Shown here in pieces: positions 1 through 5,185 of a DNA stretch of 6,928 nucleotides. Made by a program: the position numbers and the translations under genes. The number at the start of each line of letters is the position of its first letter. Within the stretch, counting starts at the first letter, position 1. This DNA is from Actinomycetota bacterium. Its GTDB lineage: Bacteria > Acidobacteriota > Blastocatellia > Chloracidobacteriales > Chloracidobacteriaceae. A model generated the notes under the pieces. It was not told the origin of the DNA, did no database searches, and saw only the letters and a program-made list of their open reading frames with translations. Where the stretch lies: NCBI GenBank assembly GCA_013298335.1, contig JAAFHI010000172.1, forward strand, positions 1 to 6,928. The letters run 5' to 3'.

Positions 1-429
1 GAAGAACTGACCCAGATCGTTTTGTGGCCAAGTCAGGCTTCGGACGTCGAGTCGAAACTCGGATTCCGGCAACGGGTCAGTGAAGTTCACTACCGGGCGT
101 CACTTCCCGAGGGAAATCCCAACTACACGACCCACGAGCAGGATGACGACTATCCGCGCGAACATCTGCCCTATTGCCGTTTGGGACGACCCGAAGTCGA
201 AGGCGGCGGGGTGATTTTGAAGGATCATCCGGTCGCGCTTCACTTTCAGGGCACCGCGCCGTCGCTCGTTTGGTTCGGCAAATACCTGCTGAATCTGGCG
301 CTGGGCGACAACAATTGCCGACTGGCGTATCTCTACAATTTTGAAATGGAAAGTCTTGGGCATGGAAGCGCCGAATTGCGGATCACCGTCGCGAATCCGG
401 TGCAAGGCCCGGTTTTTTTGCCGTTGTGA
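1..429 (+). CDS. C-terminal part of an unrecognised protein
   Basis: The reading frame is open from the first base of the window and ends at TGA 427-429, so the start lies upstream and only about 142 C-terminal residues are visible. A TTG at 22 is an in-frame codon inside the gene, not a convincing start, because the frame continues upstream of it (EELTQIV). The visible part is soluble-looking, with no membrane segment, and mixes acidic stretches (THEQDDDYPREHLPY) with hydrophobic and aromatic strands (VALHFQGTAPSLVWFGKYLL, then CRLAYLYNFEMESL). It ends in FLPL. I recognise no family. The gene ends 26 nt before a strong hairpin that also serves the convergent gene. Real coding is supported by the length, the terminator placement and the neighbours' orientation; function is unknown. 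Confidence 0.7.
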   Translation, partial: EELTQIVLWPSQASDVESKLGFRQRVSEVHYRASLPEGNPNYTTHEQDDDYPREHLPYCRLGRPEVEGGGVILKDHPVALHFQGTAPSLVWFGKYLLNLALGDNNCRLAYLYNFEMESLGHGSAELRITVANPVQGPVFLPL

Positions 430-454
430 AGTTTCGGGTCGTGGGAGAAATAAA

Positions 455-487
455 AAGCGGGACGAACCGTCAAGATTCGTCCCGCTT
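455..487. terminator. Bidirectional intrinsic terminator between convergent genes
   Basis: A perfect 12-bp stem, AAGCGGGACGAA (455-466) with TTCGTCCCGCTT (476-487), encloses a 9-nt loop. On the plus strand it is followed by CTTTTTC, and on the minus strand by TTTTTATTTC, so it can end the plus-strand gene stopping at 429 and the minus-strand gene stopping at 519. The core GCGGGACGAA...TTCGTCCCGC recurs in the terminator at 1042-1078. Confidence 0.88.
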
Positions 488-518
488 CTTTTTCAGTCTC
501 TGATACCGGAGGTCTGTG

Positions 519-749
519 TTAGCCCTTTTGGGGAGCCGGGGTCATCTTGTGTCCGCCGTGATTGCGATGATGACGGCGATGACGACGGTGATGGCGGTGG
601 CGGCGGTGACGGCGATGGGCGCGGGCACCGGGCTTCGCGGGCGAGGCCGCCTGGGCGCTGGTGCTTTCAGCCGCCGGAGCGGCAAACGATGCGACCGAGA
701 ATCCCAGCCAGCAGACGAGCGCGAGCGCAAAACAGAAAGTACGCTTCAT
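519..749 (-). CDS. Small secreted His/Arg-rich protein, copy 1
   Basis: This 76-residue protein starts at ATG 749-747. An AAGGAG site (minus strand, 764-759) lies 9 nt upstream of the start. Residues 1 to about 23 are a classical signal peptide: a KR n-region, then the hydrophobic core FCFALALVCWLGFSV, then an Ala-rich cleavage region near SFA/AP. There is no proper lipobox at the cysteine, so export by signal peptidase I is more likely than lipidation. The mature part has a short Ala/Ser/Pro spacer followed by a dense basic block (HRRHRRHRHHRRHRRHHRNH, about residues 45-64) and the tail GGHKMTPAPQKG. Such a block could bind transition metals through His, or anionic polymers, but no named family is recognised. 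It is a paralogue of the gene at 1123-1389, sharing 16 of the first 19 residues. Opposite-strand frames here give only a Gly/Asp-rich artefact. Confidence 0.8.
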   Translation of the reverse strand: MKRTFCFALALVCWLGFSVASFAAPAAESTSAQAASPAKPGARAHRRHRRHRHHRRHRRHHRNHGGHKMTPAPQKG

Positions 750-873
750 AAAATCGGACTCCTTACGTTTATCGAATCGGTGTTCAATGATTCGGGTAGT
801 CAGCGGAGGCGGCAGGTTCGTTCCGTCGGCTTGCCCAGTTCAATTCGTCTTTCTGAAAAGCAAGCGTCGTACC
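750..873 (-). promoter_or_regulatory. Leader region of small secreted protein copy 1, conserved with copy 2
   Basis: The minus-strand leader upstream of 749 contains the Shine-Dalgarno site AAGGAG (764-759). It also has three blocks matching the leader of the paralogous gene, in the same order and at nearly the same distance from the start: 783-795 (34 nt upstream, TTCAATGATTCGG on plus), 818-838 (69 nt upstream, TCGTTCCGTCGGC start) and 859-873 (110 nt upstream). I see no convincing -35/-10 pair inside it. It may be a long untranslated leader whose promoter lies further upstream. The small open frame antisense to this stretch has no independent support. Confidence 0.5.
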
Positions 874-1008
874 ACTGTGCTTTTGTGAGTGCTGCACCCG
901 TAACCTCTTTGAAATCAGTGAAATTCGAAGGATTTTTCAGTCGCCGTCCGTGGCGTTTCAGCGTGATGCGCAGGAATGTCACATCTCTTTTCCGCATTTC
1001 GGCGTGCC

Positions 1009-1022
1009 GGCTGAACGGTTAC
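1009..1022. repeat. Solitary sequence resembling a MITE terminus
   Basis: GGCTGAACGGTTAC matches the right terminal repeat of the miniature element (1819-1832, GGCTGAACAGTTAC) at 13 of 14 positions, in the same orientation. No matching left end or flanking duplication was found nearby, so it may be an end relic or chance. It lies in the spacer between the leader of copy 1 and the terminator of copy 2; apart from this I see nothing in 874-1041. Confidence 0.3.
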
Positions 1023-1041
1023 GAACAATTTCAACCAAAAA

Positions 1042-1078
1042 AGCGGCGGGACGAACCCCGAAGATTCGTCCCGCCGCT
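1042..1078 (-). terminator. Intrinsic terminator of small secreted protein copy 2
   Basis: A perfect 14-bp stem, AGCGGCGGGACGAA (1042-1055) with TTCGTCCCGCCGCT (1065-1078), has a 9-nt loop. On the minus strand it is followed by TTTTTTGGTT, so it acts for the minus-strand gene that stops at 1123. The stem core and part of the loop (AAGA) match the terminator at 455-487. Confidence 0.88.
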
Positions 1079-1122
1079 CGGTATTGAAGGTCTGAATGCG
1101 CGTTTGCCTTTTCCCCGTTCGG

Positions 1123-1389
1123 TTAACGATTGGGCCGGTTATAGGGGCGGTTGTTGCGGTTGTTGCGGTTGCGGTCATGGTTGCGACGGTAATGTCGCCG
1201 CCATTGCCGCCGTTCCCGCTGTCGCCGCCATTGGCGACGCTGGCGACGGCGATTTCGCATGCCGGGATTGGTCTGTGATTCGGCGGTGACCGACGTGCCT
1301 TCGGCGGTCGGGGCGGCGGCGGAACCGGAAATGACCGAAAATCCGAGCCAGCACGTCAACGCCAGCACAAAACAGAATACTCGTTTCAT
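1123..1389 (-). CDS. Small secreted Arg/Asn-rich protein, copy 2
   Basis: The chosen start is ATG 1389-1387, giving 88 residues. A strong AGGAG site (about 1403-1399) lies 9 nt upstream, and the start aligns exactly with the paralogue at 749. An in-frame upstream ATG at 1422 would add 11 residues before the signal peptide and is less likely. Residues 1 to about 25 form a signal peptide (MKRVFCFVLALTCWLGFSV, then SGSAAA/PT). A short Thr/Ser/Glu spacer follows. Then comes a very basic tail built on RRQ/RRH/RNN units with Trp and Tyr (RRQRRQWRRQRERRQWRR, later NRNNRNNRPYNRPNR). Compared with copy 1, the tail has exchanged most His for Gln, Asn and Arg, so the conserved property is positive charge rather than metal-ligand content. 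A role in binding anionic polymers outside the cytoplasm is inference only; no family is recognised. Confidence 0.8.
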   Translation of the reverse strand: MKRVFCFVLALTCWLGFSVISGSAAAPTAEGTSVTAESQTNPGMRNRRRQRRQWRRQRERRQWRRHYRRNHDRNRNNRNNRPYNRPNR

Positions 1390-1506
1390 GGAATCTCTCT
1401 CCTCTTGAATTCTGCACAACATTCAATCGTTCGGGGCGGCGGCTTCGGTGAAGTCGTTCCGCCGGATTCCCCAGGGACACTTCTTGGGCGAGGCAAGCTT
1501 CGTGCC
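1390..1506 (-). promoter_or_regulatory. Leader region of small secreted protein copy 2, conserved with copy 1
   Basis: It carries the Shine-Dalgarno site (AGGAG, minus strand, about 1403-1399). Three blocks match the copy 1 leader in order: 1422-1434 (11 of 13 bases), 1454-1474 (18 of 21) and 1492-1506 (12 of 15). They lie 33, 65 and 103 nt upstream of the start codon. The preserved order and spacing suggest a shared promoter-proximal or untranslated regulatory element. Upstream of it (1507-1651) I see no gene and only weak promoter-like matches. Confidence 0.5.
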
Positions 1507-1651
1507 AGGAAGCCGGCTGACGTCACAAATGGCTCAAAAGAACCGTAAAACGAGTCTTTCCGCGTATTTCAAGGTGATTTTGATGGGGCGTTCTGGTGGG
1601 ACTGTACGGAATCGCTACATCACCCCGAGACAATGAAGACGGGAATCCGTT

Positions 1652-1659
1652 CGAATTTC
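1652..1659 (+). repeat. Left 8-bp target-site duplication of the MITE
   Basis: CGAATTTC abuts the outer base of the left terminal inverted repeat and is identical to 1833-1840. Confidence 0.8.
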
Positions 1660-1683
1660 GTAACTGTTCAGCCGCCGCCATTT

Positions 1684-1709
1684 GCCCTGCCCTCAAGGAC
1701 AGGGCTATT
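1684..1709. repeat. Left arm of the perfect 26-bp internal inverted repeat of the MITE
   Basis: It is the exact reverse complement of 1785-1810. The arm can itself fold (GCCCTG 1684-1689 with CAGGGC 1700-1705), so either a long stem between the arms or two small hairpins can form. Confidence 0.8.
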
Positions 1710-1717
1710 CGAAAACA

Positions 1718-1735
1718 AGCCTCGTGAACGAGGCT
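1718..1735. repeat. Internal hairpin of the MITE, first
   Basis: AGCCTCG (1718-1724) pairs with CGAGGCT (1729-1735) around the loop TGAA. It resembles the other MITE hairpins, which share an AGCC...GGCT frame and a GTTCA/TGAAC centre. Confidence 0.65.
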
Positions 1736-1758
1736 CAAACCGGTTTTCCCAATCCCAT

Positions 1759-1776
1759 AGCCCCGTTCATGGGGCT
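1759..1776. repeat. Internal hairpin of the MITE, second
   Basis: AGCCCC (1759-1764) pairs with GGGGCT (1771-1776) around GTTCAT. It has the same size and design as the hairpin at 1718-1735. Confidence 0.65.
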
Positions 1777-1784
1777 TCAAGGGA

Positions 1785-1810
1785 AATAGCCCTGTCCTTG
1801 AGGGCAGGGC
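1785..1810. repeat. Right arm of the perfect 26-bp internal inverted repeat of the MITE
   Basis: It is the exact reverse complement of 1684-1709 and contains the small fold GCCCTG/CAGGGC. Confidence 0.8.
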
Positions 1811-1832
1811 GACGACCGGGCTGAACAGTTAC

Positions 1833-1840
1833 CGAATTTC
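1833..1840 (+). repeat. Right 8-bp target-site duplication of the MITE
   Basis: CGAATTTC is identical to 1652-1659. Its last base is part of the stop codon (1842-1840, TAG on minus) of the DUF3667 gene. The insertion therefore landed 7 bp beyond the gene's end without altering the coding sequence. Confidence 0.8.
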
Positions 1841-2568
1841 TACTTTGGGAAGGCCGTCAGAATCGTCGAAACCACCAGATTGACGGTGGTCAGCGCAATC
1901 GCAATCGACAAAACGGCCTTCATCGCGACCAGCCACCTCCGTTCGTGGTAGTGACGGTGTCCGGCGTAGATGAAGAATCCGACCACCGAGACCGCGAGCG
2001 CGGCTTCCTCGATGTTGATCGCGATGGATCGCGGCAGCCAGGGCAGCATCAGCGAAATCACCGGCAAAAGCATGAAGACGTGGATGAACAGCGCCTCCGA
2101 GGTCACGAAAAGGCAGAACGCGACGTTCTCGACGAAGTTGTATCTTCGGTTGAAATAGAGCAGATGCCAGATTCCCGCCGTCAGCAGCAGCGACGCGATC
2201 TGCAACGAACGCCATTCGTAGAGTTCTTCCCCGTGTTCGTTCAACTTGAACAGCGAACGGAGCCACCAGTCGTAAAACGGGTCGAACATCGCTTCGAACA
2301 GCATCGCCGCGACGAACAGCTTCACCGGATTGACGAATTTCTGGCGTTCGCCCGCGATATAGCGCCGGATGACGGTTTCCGGCTGGCGCAGCAGGCCGAA
2401 CAGCGTCTGGCGAATCACGCCGTCATACAGCAGGACCCGTTCCAGCAGATCGTGGGTCAACCGGTGCGGATTGAGCCGGTCGGTGTCGGTCCGCTGACCG
2501 CAATGCAGGCAGAAACTCCCCTCGGTCACCGTTCCGCAATTCAGACATTCGATCCGCTTTGTCAGCAT
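1840..2568 (-). CDS. DUF3667-type membrane protein with N-terminal zinc ribbon
   Basis: The N-terminus carries two Cys pairs, CLNC and CLHC (CLNCG...GSFCLHCGQR), the usual zinc-ribbon start of DUF3667 proteins. The family-typical block GERQKFVNPVKLF and about four or five hydrophobic segments follow. Counted from the first ATG these lie near residues 83-97, 125-141, 148-172, 190-205 and 217-240. It is an inner-membrane protein whose biochemical function is not established. Two ATGs are in frame, at 2574 and 2568. The AAAAGAGG ribosome site (2582-2575) touches the first ATG but is 6 nt from the second, so I chose 2568 (242 residues; 244 from the first). It follows the kinase gene at a distance of about 300 bp with the repeat array between, so it is probably transcribed separately. 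The MITE abuts its stop codon. Confidence 0.85.
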   Translation of the reverse strand: MLTKRIECLNCGTVTEGSFCLHCGQRTDTDRLNPHRLTHDLLERVLLYDGVIRQTLFGLLRQPETVIRRYIAGERQKFVNPVKLFVAAMLFEAMFDPFYDWWLRSLFKLNEHGEELYEWRSLQIASLLLTAGIWHLLYFNRRYNFVENVAFCLFVTSEALFIHVFMLLPVISLMLPWLPRSIAINIEEAALAVSVVGFFIYAGHRHYHERRWLVAMKAVLSIAIALTTVNLVVSTILTAFPK

Positions 2569-2574
2569 GCGCAT

Positions 2575-2582
2575 CCTCTTTT
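2575..2582 (-). promoter_or_regulatory. Ribosome binding site deciding the DUF3667 start
   Basis: The minus strand reads AAAAGAGG directly followed by ATGCGCATG. Zero spacing to the first ATG and 6 nt to the second favours initiation at 2568. Confidence 0.6.
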
Positions 2583-2642
2583 CCCGCCGTACGCTCGGCC
2601 AGAAATCAGCCTACGCCGACCAGGATGAACAAGCGATGAAAA

Positions 2643-2680
2643 CGGAAGGAAAGGATGAAGGCGGAAGGATGAAGGATGAA
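2643..2680 (+). repeat. Purine-rich GGATGAAGG repeats inverted relative to the 42-bp array
   Basis: The plus strand contains short imperfect repeats of GGAAGGATGAA. AAAGGATGAAGGCG (2650-2663) is the exact complement of CGCCTTCATCCTTT, which occurs in most 42-bp units of 2714-2994 (first at 2726-2739). The stretch can therefore pair with the array to form a stem-loop. It lies between the DUF3667 start and the array, and I see no gene in it. Confidence 0.6.
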
Positions 2681-2713
2681 AACCTGAGGCGCGCGGCGTT
2701 CGACAACCTTCCA

Positions 2714-2994
2714 ACCGTGTTTTGTCGCCTTCATCCTTTGTTCAGCGACCGTCCGACCGTGTTTTGTCGCCTTCATCCTTTGTTCAGTGACCTTCAGACC
2801 GTGTTTTGTCGCCTTCATCCTTTGTTCGGCGACCTTCAGACCGTGTTTTGTCGCCTTCATCCTTTGTTCAGCGACCGTCCGACCGTGTTTTGTCGCCTTC
2901 ATCCTTTGTTCGGTGACCTTCAGACCGTGTTTTGTCGCCTTCATCCTTTGTTCGGTGACCTTCAGACCGTGTTTTGTCACCTTCATCCTTTGTT
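2714..2994. repeat. 42-bp tandem repeat, 6.7 units
   Basis: Units begin (ACCGTGTTTTGTC on plus) at 2714, 2756, 2798, 2840, 2882, 2924 and 2966, exactly 42 bp apart; the last is partial and ends at 2994. The core is nearly invariant. Variation is concentrated in the linker after TTGTTC, which is either CAGCGACCGTCCG (units at 2714 and 2840) or C(A/G)G(C/T)GACCTTCAG (the others). Forty-two is a multiple of three, so several frames stay open across the array. The units from 2994 down to 2868 are translated as the tail of the histidine kinase; the remaining units are downstream of its stop codon. There are no unique spacers, so it is not a CRISPR array. Confidence 0.95.
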
Positions 2995-4454
2995 GAGGTC
3001 ATGCGCGCAGGGTGCGCGCGGTCCAGGGGCGTCCCGATTTTGAAGGTGAAGATGCTGCCCTTCTCGTCGGAACGGGTCAGCGTCAGGTCGCCGCCGTGGG
3101 CCCGCGCGATTTCAGCGGCGATGGCGAGGCCGAGGCCCGCGCCGCCGTTGGTCGCGGTCCGGCGCCCGCGGTGAAAACGTTCGAAAATGCGGGTCCGGTC
3201 GGCGGGAGGAATCCCCGGCCCGGTGTCGGCGATGTGGACAAGCACATCGGACGCGGTTTTCTCGACGGTGACGGTGATCCAACCGCCGTCCGGGGTGTAC
3301 TTGATCGCGTTTTCGAGCAGGTTGCGGAGCAGTTGGCGCACCAGTGATTCATCGGCCAGAACGGACAGTTCCTCGCCGGTTTCGCCGGTCATCCGGATGT
3401 TCTTCCGCGCGGCGAGCGTCCGCAGGCTCTGGACAGTGTCGGCGATGGTCTCGCCGAGGTCGAAGCGCGTCCGCAGGGGCGTCAACTGGCCCGCGTCGGC
3501 CCGCGTCAGGGTGAAGAGGTCCTCGACGATCCGCGCCGTGCGGCGGCTTTCGTCGCGGATGATGTCGAGCGATTCGCGGTATTCGTCGGGCGAACGGTCA
3601 GGCCGGGAAAGCGCGACGTCGGACTCGCCCTGGATGATCGCAATCGGCGTCCGGAGTTCGTGCGACGCATCGGACGTGAAGCGGCGCAGCGTGTCGATGG
3701 CGTGGGCGAGCCGACCGAGCAGGCCGTTGAAGGACCCGGCGAGCCGACCGAGTTCATCGTCGGGCTGGGCAATGGTCAGCCGTTGCGAAAGGTCTTCGGC
3801 GCCGATCCGTTCGGCCTCCGCGCACATCCGCATGACGGGCGCGAAACTCTTGCGCGCCAACAGATAACCGCCACCCGCCGCCGCGAGCAAGGCAAGCGGG
3901 ATCAGCACGGCGTAGACGCGGCGGACCTGCGCGAGCCATTCGAGCTGGTCGTCGTTGTGACCGGCGACAAGGACGACGTAGGTCGTGCCGCCGACGGTCG
4001 TCGTTTCGCCATACAGCCGGAGGTGTCCCGTTTTCGCGTCGTCATTTGAAAAGGCGGGCAGGCCCATCCGGGCGAGGGCGAGCGTGCGACCGACGGGCGA
4101 CCCCGATATAGGAGCGCTGGTAAACAGCCGCGCTTCGGGAACCGCTTCCGGGTTGTCGGAAAGCGCGATCAGGCGACCTTCCGGGCGGTAGATCGCGAAG
4201 TGGCGGTCACGGAAGCGGAATTCGCGGATGGTTTCGACCGCCACTTCGTCGGTCGTCCGCAATTCGCGGTGTTCGGTGCGTTCGTGGGAAAAGGTAAAGG
4301 CGAGCGCGCGGACCGACTCGACGAGCTGCGCGTCGCGCCGCGCGTTGAGGCGGCGTTCGAACGCCACGTAGGTCGCCGTCGCGAAGACGAGCAGGATCGC
4401 GCCGAGCACGGCGGTGTACCACAGGGTCAGTCTGGCGCGGATGGTGAGCGACAC
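2868..4454 (-). CDS. HAMP-domain sensor histidine kinase with a repeat-encoded C-terminal tail
   Basis: This 528-residue protein starts at GTG 4454-4452, 10 nt after the regulator's stop, with only a weak GAGAA site. It has a membrane helix at about residues 10-30, an extracytoplasmic sensor region at about 31-178 and a second helix at about 180-200. HAMP spans about 200-252 and the dimerisation/phosphoacceptor domain follows with HELRTP (His265). The ATPase domain has the N-box NLLENAIKYT (Asn382), DTGPGI (Asp410), the IFERF box (423-427) and GLGLAI (440-445). All catalytic motifs are intact. The conserved core ends near residue 473. Residues 488-528 are 14-residue repeats (TKDEGDKTRSEGHR twice, then a shortened third) encoded by the 42-bp array, a highly charged and probably disordered extension foreign to the family. 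It should phosphorylate the adjacent regulator. The stimulus is unknown, though the architecture resembles CusS-like envelope/metal sensors. Confidence 0.95.
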   Translation of the reverse strand: MSLTIRARLTLWYTAVLGAILLVFATATYVAFERRLNARRDAQLVESVRALAFTFSHERTEHRELRTTDEVAVETIREFRFRDRHFAIYRPEGRLIALSDNPEAVPEARLFTSAPISGSPVGRTLALARMGLPAFSNDDAKTGHLRLYGETTTVGGTTYVVLVAGHNDDQLEWLAQVRRVYAVLIPLALLAAAGGGYLLARKSFAPVMRMCAEAERIGAEDLSQRLTIAQPDDELGRLAGSFNGLLGRLAHAIDTLRRFTSDASHELRTPIAIIQGESDVALSRPDRSPDEYRESLDIIRDESRRTARIVEDLFTLTRADAGQLTPLRTRFDLGETIADTVQSLRTLAARKNIRMTGETGEELSVLADESLVRQLLRNLLENAIKYTPDGGWITVTVEKTASDVLVHIADTGPGIPPADRTRIFERFHRGRRTATNGGAGLGLAIAAEIARAHGGDLTLTRSDEKGSIFTFKIGTPLDRAHPARMTSTKDEGDKTRSEGHRTKDEGDKTRSEGHRTKDEGDKTRSDGR

Positions 4455-4464
4455 GGCGGTTTTC

Positions 4465-5157
4465 TCAATCTTCGGACGGATCGGCGGGTCGGCAGCCGAG
4501 GCTGTAGCCCGCGCCGCGCCGGGTTTGAATCAGCGGAACGGCGTGGCCGTCGTCGATTTTCCGCCGCAGCCGCTTGATGTAGACCTCGATGGTGTTCGAG
4601 AACGGTTCGTAGGTTTCGTCCCAGACGTGTTCCGAGATTTCCGCGCGTCCGACCACGGCCCCGGCCCGGCGGGCGAGAAATTCGAGCAGCGCGTATTCCT
4701 TCGCGGTCAGTTCAATCCGTTTTCCGGCGCGTCGGACGTCCTGTTTCGCGGTGTCGAGCGTGAGGTCCGCCACCGTCAGCATTCCCGGTTGCACTTCGCC
4801 TTTCCGTCGCAGGAGGGCGCGCAGTCGCGCCAACAACTCCCCGAAATCGAAGGGTTTGATGAGGTAATCGTCGGCCCCGCCGTCGAGTCCGGCGATGCGG
4901 TCGGCGATGGCGTCGCGGGCGGTGAGCATCAGAATCGGAGCGTCCGATCCGTCCGCCCGGAGGCGTCGCGCGACGTCGATGCCGCTGATGCCGGGCAGCA
5001 TCACGTCGAGAATGACCGCGTCGTAGTCGTTAGAGGCGGCCCGTTCGAGGGCGCTTTCGCCGTCGGGGGCGACGTCCACCGCGTAGGCCTGTTCGCGCAG
5101 CCCCCGCGCAATGAAGCCGGACATTCGCGGTTCATCCTCGACAAGCAGAATTCGCAT
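4465..5157 (-). CDS. OmpR/PhoB-family response regulator
   Basis: This 230-residue protein starts at ATG 5157-5155, with GGAGG (5168-5164) 6 nt upstream. The receiver domain (about 1-118) has the acidic pocket E7/D8, the phosphoacceptor Asp51 (ILDVMLPG), Thr79 and Lys101 (IKPF). The C-terminal winged helix (about 126-222) has the typical LTAKEYALLEFLARR segment, the recognition-helix region NTIEVYIKRLRRKI and the wing RRGAGYSL. It is a transcription factor controlled by the kinase encoded 10 nt downstream. The overall sequence style is that of the CusR/CopR/QseB group, but the regulon cannot be told from sequence. It lies 28 nt after the DUF2231 gene, so the three genes are probably one operon. 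Confidence 0.97.
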   Translation of the reverse strand: MRILLVEDEPRMSGFIARGLREQAYAVDVAPDGESALERAASNDYDAVILDVMLPGISGIDVARRLRADGSDAPILMLTARDAIADRIAGLDGGADDYLIKPFDFGELLARLRALLRRKGEVQPGMLTVADLTLDTAKQDVRRAGKRIELTAKEYALLEFLARRAGAVVGRAEISEHVWDETYEPFSNTIEVYIKRLRRKIDDGHAVPLIQTRRGAGYSLGCRPADPSED

Positions 5158-5185
5158 GGCGACCCTCCATGTCCACTATACGGCC

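Larger units (their letters stand above)
455..1506 (-). repeat. Diverged tandem duplication of a leader-gene-terminator cassette
   Basis: Two head-to-tail copies lie at about 455-873 and 1042-1506. Each has the conserved leader blocks, a Shine-Dalgarno site 9 nt before ATG, a signal peptide of nearly identical sequence, a basic low-complexity tail, a GGTCTG motif after the stop and a terminator with a GCGGGACGAA stem. The mature regions have diverged far more than the signal peptides. This supports an old local duplication of a whole transcription unit. Confidence 0.72.
1660..1832. mobile_element. 173-bp miniature inverted-repeat element, probably mobilised by an IS66-type transposase
   Basis: The element has perfect 14-bp terminal inverted repeats, GTAACTGTTCAGCC (1660-1673) and GGCTGAACAGTTAC (1819-1832). 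It is flanked exactly by the 8-bp direct repeat CGAATTTC on each side. A second, perfect 26-bp inverted repeat lies inside (1684-1709 with 1785-1810), so each terminus is symmetric over about 50 bp with a 2-nt length difference. Between them are two more hairpins. There is no room for a transposase and no credible coding frame, so it is non-autonomous. IS66-family elements are known for ends beginning GTAA and 8-bp target duplications; that is the reason for the assignment. The right end touches the stop codon of the DUF3667 gene, where the element's hairpins may also stop transcription. Confidence 0.8.

Noticed and set aside
341..751. Plus-strand frame with Asp/Gly-rich DDDGDDDGDG segment
   Set aside because: It is the antisense reading of the His/Arg codons of copy 1. 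The minus-strand gene has a signal peptide, RBS, terminator and paralogue.
800..997. Minus-strand 65-residue frame upstream of copy 1
   Set aside because: It has no ribosome site or recognisable feature, and part of it is the conserved noncoding leader shared with copy 2.
516..1289. Long plus-strand frame of 257 residues
   Set aside because: It runs antisense across both small secreted-protein genes and a terminator hairpin, and has no recognisable domain.
1945..2628. Plus-strand 227-residue frame
   Set aside because: It is antisense to the DUF3667 gene; its Gln/Arg/Asp-rich composition is typical of shadow frames.
2606..2986. Minus-strand 126-residue frame of KHGLKVTEQRMKAT repeats
   Set aside because: It is an alternative frame of the same array, overlapping the kinase tail. 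The AAAGG before each ATG is part of the repeat, so it is not evidence of a start.
2714..2994. Possible CRISPR array
   Set aside because: The units are contiguous with no unique spacers, the repeat is not CRISPR-like and no cas gene is present.
2567..3043. Plus-strand 158-residue frame with repeated TVFCRLHPLF motifs
   Set aside because: It exists only because the 42-bp unit is a multiple of three and lacks stops in this frame. It has no ribosome site and no non-repeat domain, and it overlaps the kinase antisense.
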